This document shows, piece after piece, positions 11,707-24,369 of a stretch of 64,000 nt of DNA. Numbering within the stretch: the stretch's first letter is position 1; every line of letters starts with the position of its first letter. The translations under genes were made by a program, and so were the position numbers. Source of the DNA: Hemibagrus wyckioides (Eukaryota > Chordata > Actinopteri > Siluriformes > Bagridae); the NCBI RefSeq assembly GCF_019097595.1, contig NC_080717.1, positions 24,553,876 through 24,617,875 of the forward strand, given 5' to 3'. A model generated the notes under the pieces. That model was not told the DNA's origin and ran no database searches. It was given only the letters and a program-made list of their open reading frames with translations.

Positions 11707-13493
11707 CGCCGTCTCATCTTTATCTCTCCTACAGTCCTGAGGAACGCTTTCTCCAGAACCCTAATTATTCTTTCCCACCTCCAGGTGATGTGTTCAATAA
11801 TGTAGAAGCTCCTTTGAGTAACGGTGGTCATGCATCCGGCGCTGAGAAGAAACCTCACATGAAAATTCCCTCCGTCTCCCAGACTCACAGCTCGCAGTTC
11901 TCTCGCGCGTTTATTACAACTCCTAATAAATCAGACGCCATGAAGGTGACAATGACCGAATTCAACCACTTTTATCCATTTACAGCTACACAGGAGAGCA
12001 GTGCAGGGCATACACCGTTACTTTATTACAGCGCTACCGTTTCCATAGCAACGCCTCATCCGCAGGGGGCGCTCCGGTGACGATAAACGGATTAAAAAAA
12101 TAAACAGTGATACGGCGAAGACTTTAGTGTGAAGAGAAACATGTTTTGACGTATAAGGAAGTTTTCCGAGGCAAGCGAGATTACGATGTTTTGGTGTGAA
12201 AAAAGGAAAGGCTGTGGGGTTAACATTAAACGTTAACAGATATAAACCGTCATGACATTAATCACCGGCATTAACTCCCTCAGTGTTCCTTTTATTAGCG
12301 TTATTCCCAGGATTGTAGTTTTCCGAACCCTCGTGAGTGGCTCGGAAGCGCAAAAGCTACACAAGTGTGCAGCTGGCAGCATTAGCATTAGCATAACGCC
12401 TCGTCTCATCCTGCCTCGGTGCCTCTGGATCAAGCCTCCAAGCTCCCGGAGGCGGTGAGGGAATCTGCTGAGTCGGCACAGTGCCTCTGTAGTACGTAAA
12501 ACAATCCAAATATCTAGAGTCAGTCATGCAGACACGTCTCCCGTCTCTGAAACCTAGCGCATTTTTCTCACTTTGCAGGAGGAGGAAGTAAATGACATGC
12601 CAGCTCTGTTTACCGAATCCATCCGACTGGAACGTGGCCACTATTGAGCGCCTGTCACGCCGCTGTTAGCGTCTCTGAATAAAATCAAATGTTCTGCCTC
12701 TAAACGTGGCAAAGCATTTTTTTTCCGACTAACCCACAGTGAGAGCTGCTCCATGCTGCAGCAGCTGCTGTAGGAAGACCCTTTCGTACTGAAGTTCTCC
12801 TGATAAGAAACGGGAGCTAACGCTACATGCTACGACTTGGCGTTAGCGACGTCTTGCAGAAAAAGGGAGTGCTCCGGAAAAATGTCAAAAACCAGCCAGG
12901 ATTTTACTATTTAATGTTTAATCCGGTATTTTAAAAAATTCCCTGCAGTAACCCAGGACCTTGGTAGTAAACTGGCACGAGAACTTAGCATGTGAATTCT
13001 ACCAGCTTCCTTCTGTATTAGCGCGACAGCTGTAGCTAGCAAACCAGCTTGTTAGTTTGCTCATTGTTTTATTTATTATAATTTTATACATTAGCATATG
13101 AGTACTTTTCTAAACCCTGCTTTAAGCACAGCTAGAGGAACGTTTCACAATTCCTCCACAAGTTCTGTCTGCCCTCTTCCTCATACATGTACTTACTGAC
13201 TCCTGTGATTGACAGGGGACTGAGAGTAAACCCCTCCCACCCAGAGACAACACAGATAATCTCTCTCTCTCTCTGACTGGATTTGAACTCTGAATGATAG
13301 AAGCAGATATCGCTTTTCTTTTTTCTTCATCCATTTGTATTTTATCTTCTACATGTTTGTTCTTTTCTTTCCTCTGTGTCCTCCTGCTCCACTCGTCATT
13401 TTCCTCCCAGATCCAGAGTTGAAAAATGAAACAGTTAGCATGTCTAAGATGTCTAACGTCCTCTGTTTTGAGTCATTTCTTATTAAAATCCCT
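11707..13493. other. No gene seen; possible worn family-1 copy
   Basis: 12020-12180 has GCTACCGTTTCCATAGCAAC and GACGTATAAGGAAG, reminiscent of family 1, but too diverged to call. The rest is unique, with a short CT run at 13259-13274. Confidence 0.4.

Positions 13494-13531
<38 letters not shown>
13494..13531. repeat. (CA)n microsatellite
   Basis: About nineteen CA units. Confidence 0.95.
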
Positions 13532-13533
<2 letters not shown>

Positions 13534-13653
13534 ACAGCACTGACAAACTGTAGCTCTAACAGCATCATTCATCACAACACACAGAAAAAAACCCACTTCT
13601 ATTTCCCATCCAGTGTAGAGGCACATTGTGTGGTACATTGTGTCTCTCAGGAT

Positions 13654-13654
<1 letters not shown>

Positions 13655-13689
<35 letters not shown>

Positions 13690-13848
13690 ATAGAGAGGGA
13701 GGGAGGGAGAGAGAGATGGAGGGAAAGTGAGAGAGACAGAGAGAGAGAGAGAAGGATAGAGAGCGGGAAGGAGGGAGAGAGAGAGAGAGAGAGACAGAGA
13801 GAGGGTGGGAGAAAGAGAGAGAGAGAGAGAGAGGGATAGAGAGAGGGA

Positions 13849-13887
<39 letters not shown>

Positions 13888-13924
13888 ATAGAGAGGGAGG
13901 GAGGGAGAGAGATGGAGGGAAAGT

Positions 13925-13956
<32 letters not shown>

Positions 13957-14228
13957 GAGAGAAGGATAGAGAGCGGGAAGGAGGGAGAGAGAGAGAGAGA
14001 CAGAGAGAGGGTGGGAGAGAGAGAGAGAGTGAGGGATAGAGAGAGGGAAGGAGGGAGAGAGAGAGAGAGGGAGGGAGAGACAGAGAGGGTGGGTGAGAGA
14101 AAGAGAGGGTGAGGGAGAGAAAGGGAAGGAGGGAGAGAGGGAAGGAGAGAGAGAAAGAGATGGAGAGAGAAAGAGGGCAGGAGAGAGGGAGGGAGAGAGA
14201 GAGGGCAGGAGAGAAAGATAGAGGGTGG

Positions 14229-14265
<37 letters not shown>

Positions 14266-14268
14266 TAA
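13655..14268. repeat. Polypurine (GA)n block with 198-bp higher-order unit
   Basis: About 610 bases of almost pure purine on the plus strand. Within it, the segment starting GTGGGATAGAGAGGGAGGGA at 13685 recurs at 13883, an offset of 198 bp, and the following GATGGAGGGAAAGTGAGAGA block recurs with it. The leucine/serine-rich 215-residue minus frame over this block is an artefact. Confidence 0.95.
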
Positions 14269-14722
14269 GAGGGGTGGGTGTTTCTGGTCGTCATGGAAAC
14301 ACGGCTTTGTTTGTTTGAATATTAGCGCTGGTTAATAGATCTTAGTGGAAGCTAGCTTGTGACAGTTATGAAAAGCCTGTTTGAGGATGAGCGACTCAGG
14401 TGCTGGAGGAGACGATGATAAACACAGCTCTGAAGATGCCAGGCTCCACTGCAGCGTCCCGGGCCGGTCCGCTCTCTCTCACACACACATCCCTCTTTCA
14501 CACACCGCCGCAGTCCGTTCTTCCTCACCAGGGTTAGCATGCACATCCAACCTCCGCGTACAGAACCAACACAGGAAACTGACATATGTACATTTACATT
14601 CTGAACAACGACAGAAACAAGACACAGTGTTCTGCTGTGATCAGAGCTTTACTTTATCTCTTTATATTCAATAAATATATTATTATATTACTGTTAGCGC
14701 TGGAGTTAGGGTAGATACAAAC
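14269..14722. other. Unique spacer between two opposite-polarity simple-repeat blocks
   Basis: No gene. It separates the polypurine block from the polypyrimidine block. Confidence 0.55.
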
Positions 14723-14876
14723 TATCTCTCTCACCAGCCTCCCTTTATTCTCTTTCTCTTTATTCTCTCTCTCTGCTTTATTCTCTCTACCTCTCTTATA
14801 TTCTCTCTCTCCCTCTCCTAAATTCTCTCTTTTTCTTTATTCTCTCTCTCCCTCTCCTTTATTCTCTCCCTCGCCT

Positions 14877-14912
<36 letters not shown>

Positions 14913-15157
14913 ATTCTCTTCTCTTTATTCTCTCTCTCCCTCGTCTATATTCTCTCTCTCCCTCTCCTAAATTCTCTCTTTCTCTTTATTCTCTCTCTCC
15001 CTCTTCTTTATTCTCTCCCTCTCCTATATTCTCTCTTTCTCTTTATGCTCTCTCTCCTTTATTCTCTCTACCTCTCTTATATTCTCTCTCTCCCTCTCCT
15101 AAATTCTCTCTTTTTCTTTATTCTCTCTCTCCCTCTCCTTTATTCTCTCCCTCGCCT

Positions 15158-15193
<36 letters not shown>

Positions 15194-15509
15194 ATTCTCT
15201 TCTCTTTATTCTCTCTCTCCCTCGTCTATATTCTCTCTCTCCCTCTCCTAAATTCTCTCTTTCTCTTTATTCTCTCTCTCCCTCTTCTTTATTCTCTCCC
15301 TCTCCTATATTCTCTCTTTCTCTTTATGCTCTCTCTCCTTTATTCTCTCTTTCTCTTTATCCTCTCTCTCCCTCTTCTATATTGTCTCTCTCTCCTTTAT
15401 TCTCTCTCTTCCTCTCCTATATTCTCCCTCTCCTTTATTGTCTTTTATGCTCTTTATTCTCTCTTTATTCCCTCTTTTTTTACCCCCCCCCTCACTTTAT
15501 TCTCTCTGT
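14723..15509. repeat. Polypyrimidine CTCTTTATTC array with 281-bp duplication
   Basis: About 790 bases of CT-rich sequence with TTTATTCTCTCTC-type units. A 281-bp segment starting ATTCTCTCTACCTCTCTTAT at 14780 is repeated starting at 15061 with very few differences. It is a recent tandem segmental duplication. Polarity is opposite to the block at 13.7 kb. Confidence 0.95.
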
Positions 15510-15539
15510 TCAGCTTCATAAGAGAATAATATTAAAACT

Positions 15540-15765
15540 GTGTAGAACTGTAAACTCCTCTGTCCTGGAAAAGTTCCAGTTCTCCCTCTGACTGTCACAA
15601 AGCACTGACACTGGAGACTCCTTCCACACGTCATAGAGAAACCAACTCATCTGTCCTTACTGACATCTTCAGCGCATTAGCGATGAATGAGCCGTTACTA
15701 TGGAAACGATAACGTATCAGAACGAGAGCATAAATGAATCGATTTCCTGAAGTAAACATTCTGTT
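15540..15765 (+). repeat. Dispersed repeat family 1, copy D
   Basis: The copy carries GACTGTCACAAAGCACTGAC, CACTGGAGACTCCTTCCACA and ACTATGGAAACGATAACGTA. These are the reverse complements of the diagnostic blocks in copies A to C. It is non-coding. Confidence 0.7.
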
Positions 15766-15807
15766 GGTTACAGTTACGTGCCATTAGCAGCTGGGAGAGT
15801 TTCAGAA

Positions 15808-15830
15808 ACACACACACACACACACACACA
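15808..15830. repeat. (CA)n microsatellite
   Basis: About eleven CA units. Confidence 0.92.
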
Positions 15831-16135
15831 GGGATAAGGCTGAAGTCCTGCTATTCTCTGCTCTCTGTGTTTTTAACGTCAGCAGCCAGCAGCGCTCCTT
15901 CAGAGACCAGCGTTAACAATATGTTCTGATATAAAAAAAAGAAGAAAATTCAGCATCAAATTGTGCAGCGTCCAAATAACTGCGTCCTCTGAACTGCGAC
16001 CTCTGAGCTGGAGCACATCTGCTGTCGCTGATAAACACTCCTGCAGGGAGAGATCTGAGAAATGCTCACACACTCAACACTGCTGTTTATTAACACTGAG
16101 GAGAGTAGGGCTTTAACCAGACTGCTGAGGGGAGT

Positions 16136-16136
16136 G

Positions 16137-16172
<36 letters not shown>

Positions 16173-16221
16173 GAGAGAGGGAGAATGAGGAAGGAGGGAG
16201 AGAGAAAGTTAAAGCGAGAGC

Positions 16222-16259
<38 letters not shown>

Positions 16260-16308
16260 GAGAGAGGGAGAATGAGGAAGGAGGGAGAGAGAAAGTTAAA
16301 GCGAGAGC

Positions 16309-16339
<31 letters not shown>

Positions 16340-16375
16340 GGAGAATGAGGAAGGAGGGAGAGAGAAAGTTAAAGC

Positions 16376-16409
<34 letters not shown>

Positions 16410-16835
16410 GAGAGAGGGAGAATGAGGAAGGAGGGAGAGAGAAAGTTAAAGCGAGAGCGAGAGAGAGAGAGAGAGACAGACAGAGAGAGAGGGAGAATGA
16501 GGAAGGAGGGAGAGAGAAAGTTAAAGCGAGAGAGAGAGAGAGACAGACAGAGAGAGAGGATAGCGAGAGAGGGAGAATGAGGGAGGAGGGAGAGAGAAAG
16601 TGAAAGTGAGGGAGGGAGAGAGAGAGAGAGGACAGGGATGAGGGGGGAGGGAGAGGGAAAGTGAAAGTGTGGGAGAGAGGAAGACAGAGAGTGAGAGAGA
16701 GAAAGTGAGGGAAAGAGAAAGACACGGGGGGCTTTAGGGGGTGAGAGAGAGTGATAGAGAGAGGGAGGGGAAGGGAGAGAGAGAGAAAGTAAGAGCATGG
16801 GAGAAACAGAGAGAGAGAGAGAGAGAGAGGAAGAC
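16136..16835. repeat. Polypurine array with ~75-bp higher-order unit
   Basis: The block GGGAGAATGAGGAAGGAGGG starts at 16179, 16266, 16339, 16416 and 16491, with a variant at 16571. Spacings are 87, 73, 77, 75 and 80 bp. Each is followed by AGAAAGTTAAAGCGAGAG and a variable GACA tract, whose length explains the differences. After 16590 the array decays to plain GA. Confidence 0.95.
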
Positions 16836-17647
16836 TTCTGTGATTAAAATGTGTTCAATACACAGCTGGACTGTAACTAACAAGTAGACTAATCTCATAT
16901 TTGTATAAATATGTAATAAAATATAGTAATGAACATTTATTATTTATTAATTAACATTAATTAACATTTATAGCGTTAGCATTAGAACTAGAAAACTCTA
17001 ATGCTAATACTTATTAACATATGCTAAGATTAGCATTAACCTTCATGCATGGTGTTTCAGCAGCGCCATGAGAAGAGTCTTTTTTTTTCACAGTCAGATG
17101 AATTTCTGATGTTTTGTGACACCGCTTAGCCTCAGAGCGCTAACTCGACCTTTGGTGCTCACGCTGTTGTTTTATCTCTCTTCAGAGCGCTAACAAAGCG
17201 CATCGCGGGTCAGGGTTTGTGCGGAACAGCTGCAGAGCGATTGAAGTCTCTCTTCAAATAGCTGCTAGTCGCTACGTCCATGCTAATATACAGAAAAAAA
17301 CCTGAAGCTTTAGCATCTTTCTGACCGGAGACGAGCCGCTTCCTGTTTCTGCGTTTAATGTTTTTAGATTAACACCAGAGCTAATTAGCGTTCCGGGTCG
17401 TGGCGATCAGAGGGAAAGTGTAAAAACGCTCTCATTAGCTACAGCGTATGACATTGTTTAATCCTCATTAACAGCAGAGGGCCTAGCCTCCACGCGCAAC
17501 TGCTGGATATTTCAAAAATAAATAAGAGAGAGAGACGTGTTTATCCGGCCTGAGAGCGGAGATTCTTTTCTTTAAAGCTCAATGTGTTTTTATTCAACTC
17601 ACAGAGCAGCAGCTTCAACACACAGCGAGAGACACAAGTCTCAGGAT
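16836..17647. other. No gene seen
   Basis: Unique sequence. 17180-17480 is balanced, non-repetitive sequence that may be regulatory. Confidence 0.5.
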
Positions 17648-18583
17648 CACAACACAACAAAACACCACGCAACCCCACGCAACACAACCCCATGCAACAC
17701 AACAAAACACCACGCAACCCCACGCAACACAACCCCATGCAACACAACACAACACCACACAACACAACACAACACCACACAACACAACAAAACACCACGC
17801 AACCCCACGCAACACAACCCCATGCAACACAACACAACACCACACAACACAACACCACACAACACAACACCACACAACACAACAAAACACCACGCAACCC
17901 AACCCCATGCAACACAACACAACACAACACCACGCAACACAACACAACACAACACCACGCAACACAACACCACACAACACAACACAACCCCACGCAACAC
18001 AACACAACCCCACGCAACACAACACAACACCACGCAACACAACACAACACCACACAACACAACAAAACACCACGCAACCCCACGCAACACAACCCCATGC
18101 AACACAACACAACACCACGCAACACAACACAACACCACACAACACAACACAACCCCACGCAACACAACACAACCCCACGCAACACAACACCACACAACAT
18201 ACAACACAACACCATGCAACACAACACCACACAGCACAACACACCACAACACACCACGCAACCCCACGCAACACAACACAACACAACCCCACGCAACACA
18301 ACACCACACAACACACCACACAACACCACACAGCACAACACACCACGCAACCCCACGCAACACCACACAACACACCACACAACCCCACGCAACACAACAC
18401 AACACCACACAGCACAACACACCACGCAACCCCACGCAACACAACACAACACCATACAGCACAACACACCACGCAACCCCACACAACACAACACAACCCC
18501 ACGCAATACAATACAACACAGCACAACACACCACGCAACACAACAAAACACCACGCAACACAACACAACCCAGCACCACGCCA
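17648..18583. repeat. Pentanucleotide array (AACAC/CACGC/AACCC)
   Basis: About 935 bases built of 5-mers AACAC, AACAA, CACAC, CACGC, AACCC and CATGC. The strand bias is extreme, with almost no G or T on the plus strand. The 300-residue frames on both strands (Cys/Val-rich minus, Thr/His/Asn-rich plus) arise because 5-mer repeats rarely make stops. They are artefacts. Confidence 0.96.
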
Positions 18584-18756
18584 TGTTAAAGACATTTGAT
18601 TTATTATATTATAATAATGTGAAATATTATCTAATCTGGCTCCGGTTACACACAGGCATTTCCTTCAGTGTAAAATCCTGAAATCTCACAGCTCATGAAA
18701 GTGCAAACAGGATCATTAAACATTCCTGACTCTTTCCAACTAAAACTTAATCAACA

Positions 18757-18759
<3 letters not shown>

Positions 18760-18790
<31 letters not shown>
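18760..18790. repeat. (CA)n microsatellite
   Basis: About fifteen CA units. Confidence 0.93.
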
Positions 18791-18792
<2 letters not shown>

Positions 18793-18949
18793 CGTTCTCC
18801 TGCTATTCTGAATAAAGGTGTGTGAACTCAGAAGGGATGTTGTGTTGTGGCAAGGGGAGGAAATTAAAAGTAAAGGAAAGTATTTTCCAGACCTCGATTA
18901 GGTGAGATTGGAAAGTCTGTGAAGATGGGAGGAAGGTGTAATTAATTAA

Positions 18950-18980
18950 CTAATTATTTAATGAATTTATTTATTCATGT

Positions 18981-19012
<32 letters not shown>

Positions 19013-19106
19013 TTCATTCATTCATTCATTTATTTAGTTATCTACTTATTTATTGGTTCATTTATTTATTTACTTATTTATTCATTTTTTTATTTACTTA
19101 TTTATT
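18950..19106. repeat. Degenerate (TTTA)n region
   Basis: TTTATTTATTTA with ATTC, ACTT and GTTA variants over about 155 bp. Confidence 0.85.
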
Positions 19107-19391
19107 TGCTGCTCTGATGTGATGAAATCATCCGACAAGTTGCTCAGTCATTCAGTGAATCAGTCACATGACATATAGACATGTTCTATGGATACATGTG
19201 CACTTTTTGTCCATTTTTTGTTACCTAGGTGTTCCGAGAGATGTTTGGTGTTGTGTAAATTTTATTTGTTTAAAAATCATAAAAGAAAAGAGTTCTACAG
19301 CAGATTAAGAATTATAGGACTGTCACACACTGGAAAATGGGAGGCTCCACTTCACTGTATTGTCATGGATTTCCGAAAGGCTTAAGAAAGT

Positions 19392-19422
<31 letters not shown>
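19392..19422. repeat. (CAA)n microsatellite
   Basis: Ten CAA units. Confidence 0.92.
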
Positions 19423-19423
<1 letters not shown>

Positions 19424-19810
19424 TTGCATTTCAAAAAGAGCGATTCCAAATCTAGCTTAAATCACAGCAGTGTGACTCACAACGCAACAAAAACACACAC
19501 AAAAAAGACTCAAGAACCTTGAAATGTTACACAACAACAAAAATACAAAATAACAGCAACTAAGAACTCTCTTTCTCTGCTAAACTCGAAAGCTACACTT
19601 TATAATCGTTTTATTTATTTATTTTGTTTGTTTGTTTGCCGTTAAGCCCTGGATCTCTTCAACAAGATGTGATTTTAAAAAAAAAACAACAATTTTCAAA
19701 TTATTGAGCAATAAACCGTATCAGACGTGACCCTTGAGTTCACATACAGAAGAGTCGAGGCATCATGATGTTAGTGTCTGAAAGCAGGAAACAATAACCG
19801 GTGGCAGTAT
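19423..19810. other. No gene seen
   Basis: A- and T-rich unique sequence leading into the 14-bp array. Confidence 0.55.
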
Positions 19811-22515
19811 ATCTACAGACTATACAGATTAGCATCTACAGATTAGGAGCTACAGACTAGCATCTACAGACTCTACAGATTAGTATCTACAGATTAGTAT
19901 CAACAGATTAGGATCTACAGACTAATATCTACAGACTAGCATCGACAGACTAACATCTTCAGACTAGCATCTACAGATTAGGATCTACAGACTAACATCT
20001 ACAAGCTAACATCTTCAGACTAGCATCTACAGATTAACATCTACAGATTAGGATCTACAGTCTAGCATCTACATACTAACATTTTCAGATTAGCATCTAC
20101 AGATTATCATAAACAGATTAGGATCTACAAACTAACATCTACAGACTAGCATCTACAGACTAGCATCTACAGATTAGGATCTTCAGATTAGCATCTACAA
20201 ACTAACATCTTCAGATTAGCATCTACAAACTAACATCTTCAGATTAGCATCTACAAACTAACATCTACAGACTAGCATCTACAAACTAACATCTACAGAC
20301 TAGCATCTACAGATTAACATCTACAGATTAGGATCTACAAACTAACATCTACAGACTAGCATCTACAAACTAACATCTACAGACTAGCATCTACAAACTA
20401 ACACCTACAGACTAGCATCTACAGATTAACATCTACAGATTAGGATCTACAAACTAACACCTACAGACTAGCATCTACAGATTAACATCTACAGATTAGG
20501 ATCTACAAACTAACATCTACAGACTAGCATCTACAAACTAACATCTACAGACTAGCATCTACAAACTAACATCTTCAGACTAGCATCTACAGATTAACAT
20601 CTACAGATTAGGATCTACAAACTAACACCTACAGACTAGCATCTACAGATTAACATCTACAGATTAGGATCTACAAACTAACATCTTCAGATTAGCATCT
20701 ACAAACTAACATCTTCAGACTAGCATCTACAGATTAACATCTACAGATTAGGATCTACAAACTAACATCTTCAGATTAGCATCTACAAACTAACATCTAC
20801 AGATTAGGATCTACAAACTAACACCTACAGACTAGCATCTACAGATTAACATCTACAGATTAGGATCTACAAACTAACATCTACAGACTAGCATCTACAA
20901 ACTAACATCTACAGACTAGCATCAACAAACTAACATCTACAGACTAGCATCTACAGATTAACATCTACAGATTAGGATCTACAAACTAACATCTACAGAT
21001 TAGCATCTACAGATTAGGATCTACAGACTAACATCTACAGATTAGCATCTACAGATTAGGATCTACAAACTAACATCTACAGACTAGCATCTACAAACTA
21101 ACATCTACAGACTAGCATCAACAAACTAACATCTACAGACTAGCATCTACAGATTAACATCTACAGATTAGGATCTACAAACTAACATCTACAGATTAGC
21201 ATCTACAGATTAGGATCTACAGACTAACATCTACAGATTAGCATCTACAGATTAGGATCTACAAACTAACATCTACAGACTAGCATCTACAGATTAACAT
21301 CTACAGATTAGGATCTACAAACTAACATCTACAGATTAGCATCTACAGATTAGGATCTACAGACTAACATCTACAGATTAGGATCTACAAACTAACATCT
21401 ACAGATTAGGATCTACAAACTAACATCTACAGACTAGCATCTACAAACTAACATCTACAGACTAGCATCTACAGATTAACATCTACAGATTAGGATCTAC
21501 AGACTAACATCTACAGATTAGCATCTACAGATTAGGATCTACAAACTAACATCTACAGATTAGGATCTACAAACTAACATCTACAGACTAGCATCTACAA
21601 ACTAACATCTTCAGACTAGCATCTACAGATTAACATCTACAGATTAGGATCTACAAACTAACATCTACAGATTAGCATCTACAAACTAACATCTACAGAT
21701 TAGGATCTACAAACTAACATCTTCAGATTAGCATCTACAAACTAACATCTACAGATTAGCATCTACAAACTAACATCTACAGACTAGCATCTACAGATTA
21801 ACATCTACAGATTAGGATCTACAGACTAACATCTACAGATTAGCATCTACAGATTAGGATCTACAAACTAACATCTACAGATTAGGATCTACAAACTAAC
21901 ATCTACAGACTAGCATCTACAAACTAACATCTTCAGACTAGCATCTACAGATTAACATCTACAGATTAGGATCTACAAACTAACATCTACAGATTAGCAT
22001 CTACAAACTAACATCTACAGATTAGGATCTACAAACTAACATCTTCAGATTAGCATCTACAAACTAACATCTACAGACTAGCATCTACAAACTAACATCT
22101 ACAGATTAGCATCTACAGATTAGGATCTACAAACTAACATCTACAGATTAGGATCTACAAACTAACATCTACAGATTAGGATCTACAAACTAACATCTAC
22201 AGACTAGCATCTACAAACTAACATCTTCAGACTAGCATCTACAGATTAACATCTACAGATTAGGATCTACAAACTAACATCTTCAGATTAGCATCTACAA
22301 ACTAACATCTACAGATTAGGATCTACAAACTAACATCTACAGATTAGGATCTACAAACTAACATCTACAGATTAGCATCTACAAACTAACATCTACAGAC
22401 TAGCATCTACAAACTAACATCTACAGACTAGCATCTACAAACTAACATCTACAGACTAGCATCTACAGATTAGCATCTACAGATTAGTATCTACAGACTA
22501 ACATCTACAGATTAG
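19811..22515. repeat. 14-bp minisatellite, 2.7 kb
   Basis: About 190 tandem copies of a 14-bp unit, ATCTACARAYTARC. The main versions are ATCTACAGATTAGC, ATCTACAGATTAGG, ATCTACAGATTAAC, ATCTACAAACTAAC and ATCTACAGACTAGC. These variants occur in repeated orders (for example AAC-GG-AAC-GC blocks of several units), so the array has grown by multi-unit duplications. All frames carry TAG/TAA stops, so it cannot encode protein. It is the longest array in the window. Confidence 0.97.
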
Positions 22516-22660
22516 CTCTGTGTTAATATGTAAGAACTCTGAAACATAATGAGCTCCGCTGCTGGAAATAAAGCTCCAAAGTAGCCTAAAATGACCGCAG
22601 CATGTTAAAATATTCTGCAGCCTCCGTGGATACAGCAGAAAAACAATTTCATCATAGTAG

Positions 22661-22663
<3 letters not shown>

Positions 22664-22691
<28 letters not shown>

Positions 22692-22783
22692 CATATGAGT
22701 GGTGGGTGGAAGTCAATAACTCATGACAGACCTGTTATCAGCAAGAAATGAAGAGGGACTCCATCTGGTAGCATCACTCACAA

Positions 22784-22824
<41 letters not shown>

Positions 22825-22858
22825 AACATACACGGTTGCAATAGTGTGTGTGTGTGTG
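22664..22858. repeat. GT, CA, TA and GT microsatellite cluster
   Basis: (GT)14 at 22664-22691, (CA)10 at 22783-22802 running into (TA)11 to 22824, and (GT)8 at 22843-22858. Confidence 0.9.
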
Positions 22859-22989
22859 TTGGGGTTGAATCTCCATGGTGCAGAGACAGAGTGAGGCGTC
22901 GCTGAATGATCGATCGCTCCTCTGGACTAACAAGAGAATCAGCACTGTGGAAGCTTGCCTTTGATTGACAGCTCATTTTGACTACCACC

Positions 22990-23144
22990 CTCATACACAC
23001 ACACACACATGCGCACACACACACAGAATTATGTAACCACGAGAGCAGGTAGGCAGACACACCTCTCAGGATGGCAGAGATAAATTGACAAAGACAGAGT
23101 CAAGGTGGGAGGTGAGACGAACAGGTGTTTCACACTCACTCACG

Positions 23145-23175
<31 letters not shown>
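22990..23175. repeat. CA microsatellites
   Basis: CA runs at about 22994-23024 and 23152-23175. The surrounding sequence (TTGATTGACAGC, ACACACAGAATTATGTAAC, AGGATGGCAGAGATAAATTGA, AGGTGGGAGGTGAGA) recurs at 31445-31610, so this is part of a repeated segment. Confidence 0.85.
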
Positions 23176-23607
23176 TGCTGTGTCTGTTACTCTATTCCTA
23201 GGTTAAAACTAACTTCAAATTAGTTATGATGTCATAAATCGAGGAATCAGAAATGACTGGCTCTGGAGGTTTTAAAGCGTATGTATAAATGTATAAATGT
23301 ATAAATGTAACTGGAAACAGATAAAAAGTATCAGGTATTATATTTGCAATCGTCTGCTGATTGTTGTGGTACTAGAGGAATAAATCAACTCTGGATATTC
23401 TGGGGAAAAGTATCAAAGCTTGGGGTCAGATGGCATTAATGGCACTGATTATTTTCCTGTAGCGGAATGACATGCTGATGATTTATTCCTTGTTTATTTA
23501 GAATTTAGAATATTCTTCTAATGTTTGTGTCAGTTTGAGCTTGTACCAAGAAGTGAGATGTGACTTGGACAATAAAACGCTTACTGATTCCAGTTTAACA
23601 TCTTCAG
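23176..23607. other. No gene seen
   Basis: AT-rich; ATGTATAAATGT is repeated three times at 23281-23307. Confidence 0.55.
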
Positions 23608-23615
23608 CACACACA

Positions 23616-23646
<31 letters not shown>

Positions 23647-23700
23647 CACACCACACACACACACACCACACACACACACACACACACACCACACACACCA
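23608..23700. repeat. (CA)n with CCACAC interruptions
   Basis: About 90 bp of CA units with CC interruptions every 16-24 bases. Confidence 0.93.
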
Positions 23701-23755
23701 GTGACAAATTGCAAGTGTAAATACTGCAAAAGCATTTTGGCAAACACACACACAT

Positions 23756-24058
23756 CTTTCTCTCTCTCTCTCTCTTTCTCTCTCCCTCTCTCTCACTCTT
23801 CCCCCCTCTCTCTCTGTCTGTCTTTCTATCTCACTTTCTTTCACTCTTAATCTCTCTCTCTCTCTCTCCCCATCTCCCTCCCACTTCCTCTCTCTCTGTC
23901 TTTCTGTCTCCATCCCTCTTCCTCTCTCTCTCTCCCTTAGTCTCTTCATCTCCCTGCCTCTCTCTCTCTCTCTCTCTCTCTGTCTGTCTCTCCAACTCAC
24001 TCCCTCTCTCTCACCCCCCCCCTTCATCTCCCTCCCTCTCTTTCTCTCTCCCTCTCAG
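23756..24058. repeat. Polypyrimidine CT-rich block
   Basis: About 300 bp of CT dinucleotides mixed with CCC, TTTC and GTCTGTCT. The GA-rich minus-strand frame here is an artefact. Confidence 0.92.
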
Positions 24059-24369
24059 ACTCATAAAGAGCAGTGAAGAATTGCATTTCATAAACTCAAT
24101 CTGTGGCGTTATTGCCACACGGCATACGCATGCACTAAATTCTCTGTTCTGCACGCATTACTCTGACACATAAATTGCGTATATTACGACGTGTTGATTC
24201 AGATTATAGCGCAGATGCTAACGTGACACAATCCCACCGACCTGGAGCGGATTTTCAAATCAGTCCAGCATTGAATCATGGGAAAACAGACACATGCATG
24301 TGGCAGCTATTCTGACAATCAGACCGGACCATCAACTAGGTTTGATTAAATGTTAGAGATAAATATTAA
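24059..24369. other. No gene; possible regulatory block
   Basis: Non-repetitive with several CG-bearing motifs (TTGCGTATATTACGACGTGT). No frame. Confidence 0.35.

Noticed and set aside
11998..12190. A ninth family-1 copy
   Set aside because: Only GCTACCGTTTCCATAGCAAC and a GGAAG stretch resemble the family, and the diagnostic GGAGTCTCC block is absent. It is too diverged to call.
13647..14294. Ser/Leu-rich 215-codon minus frame
   Set aside because: It is a GA-repeat artefact.
17541..18681. Cys/Val-rich and Thr/His-rich frames of 230-365 codons
   Set aside because: These are products of a pentanucleotide array open in all frames on both strands.
19811..22515. CRISPR-like array
   Set aside because: The units are directly adjacent 14-mers without unique spacers, and the genome is vertebrate.
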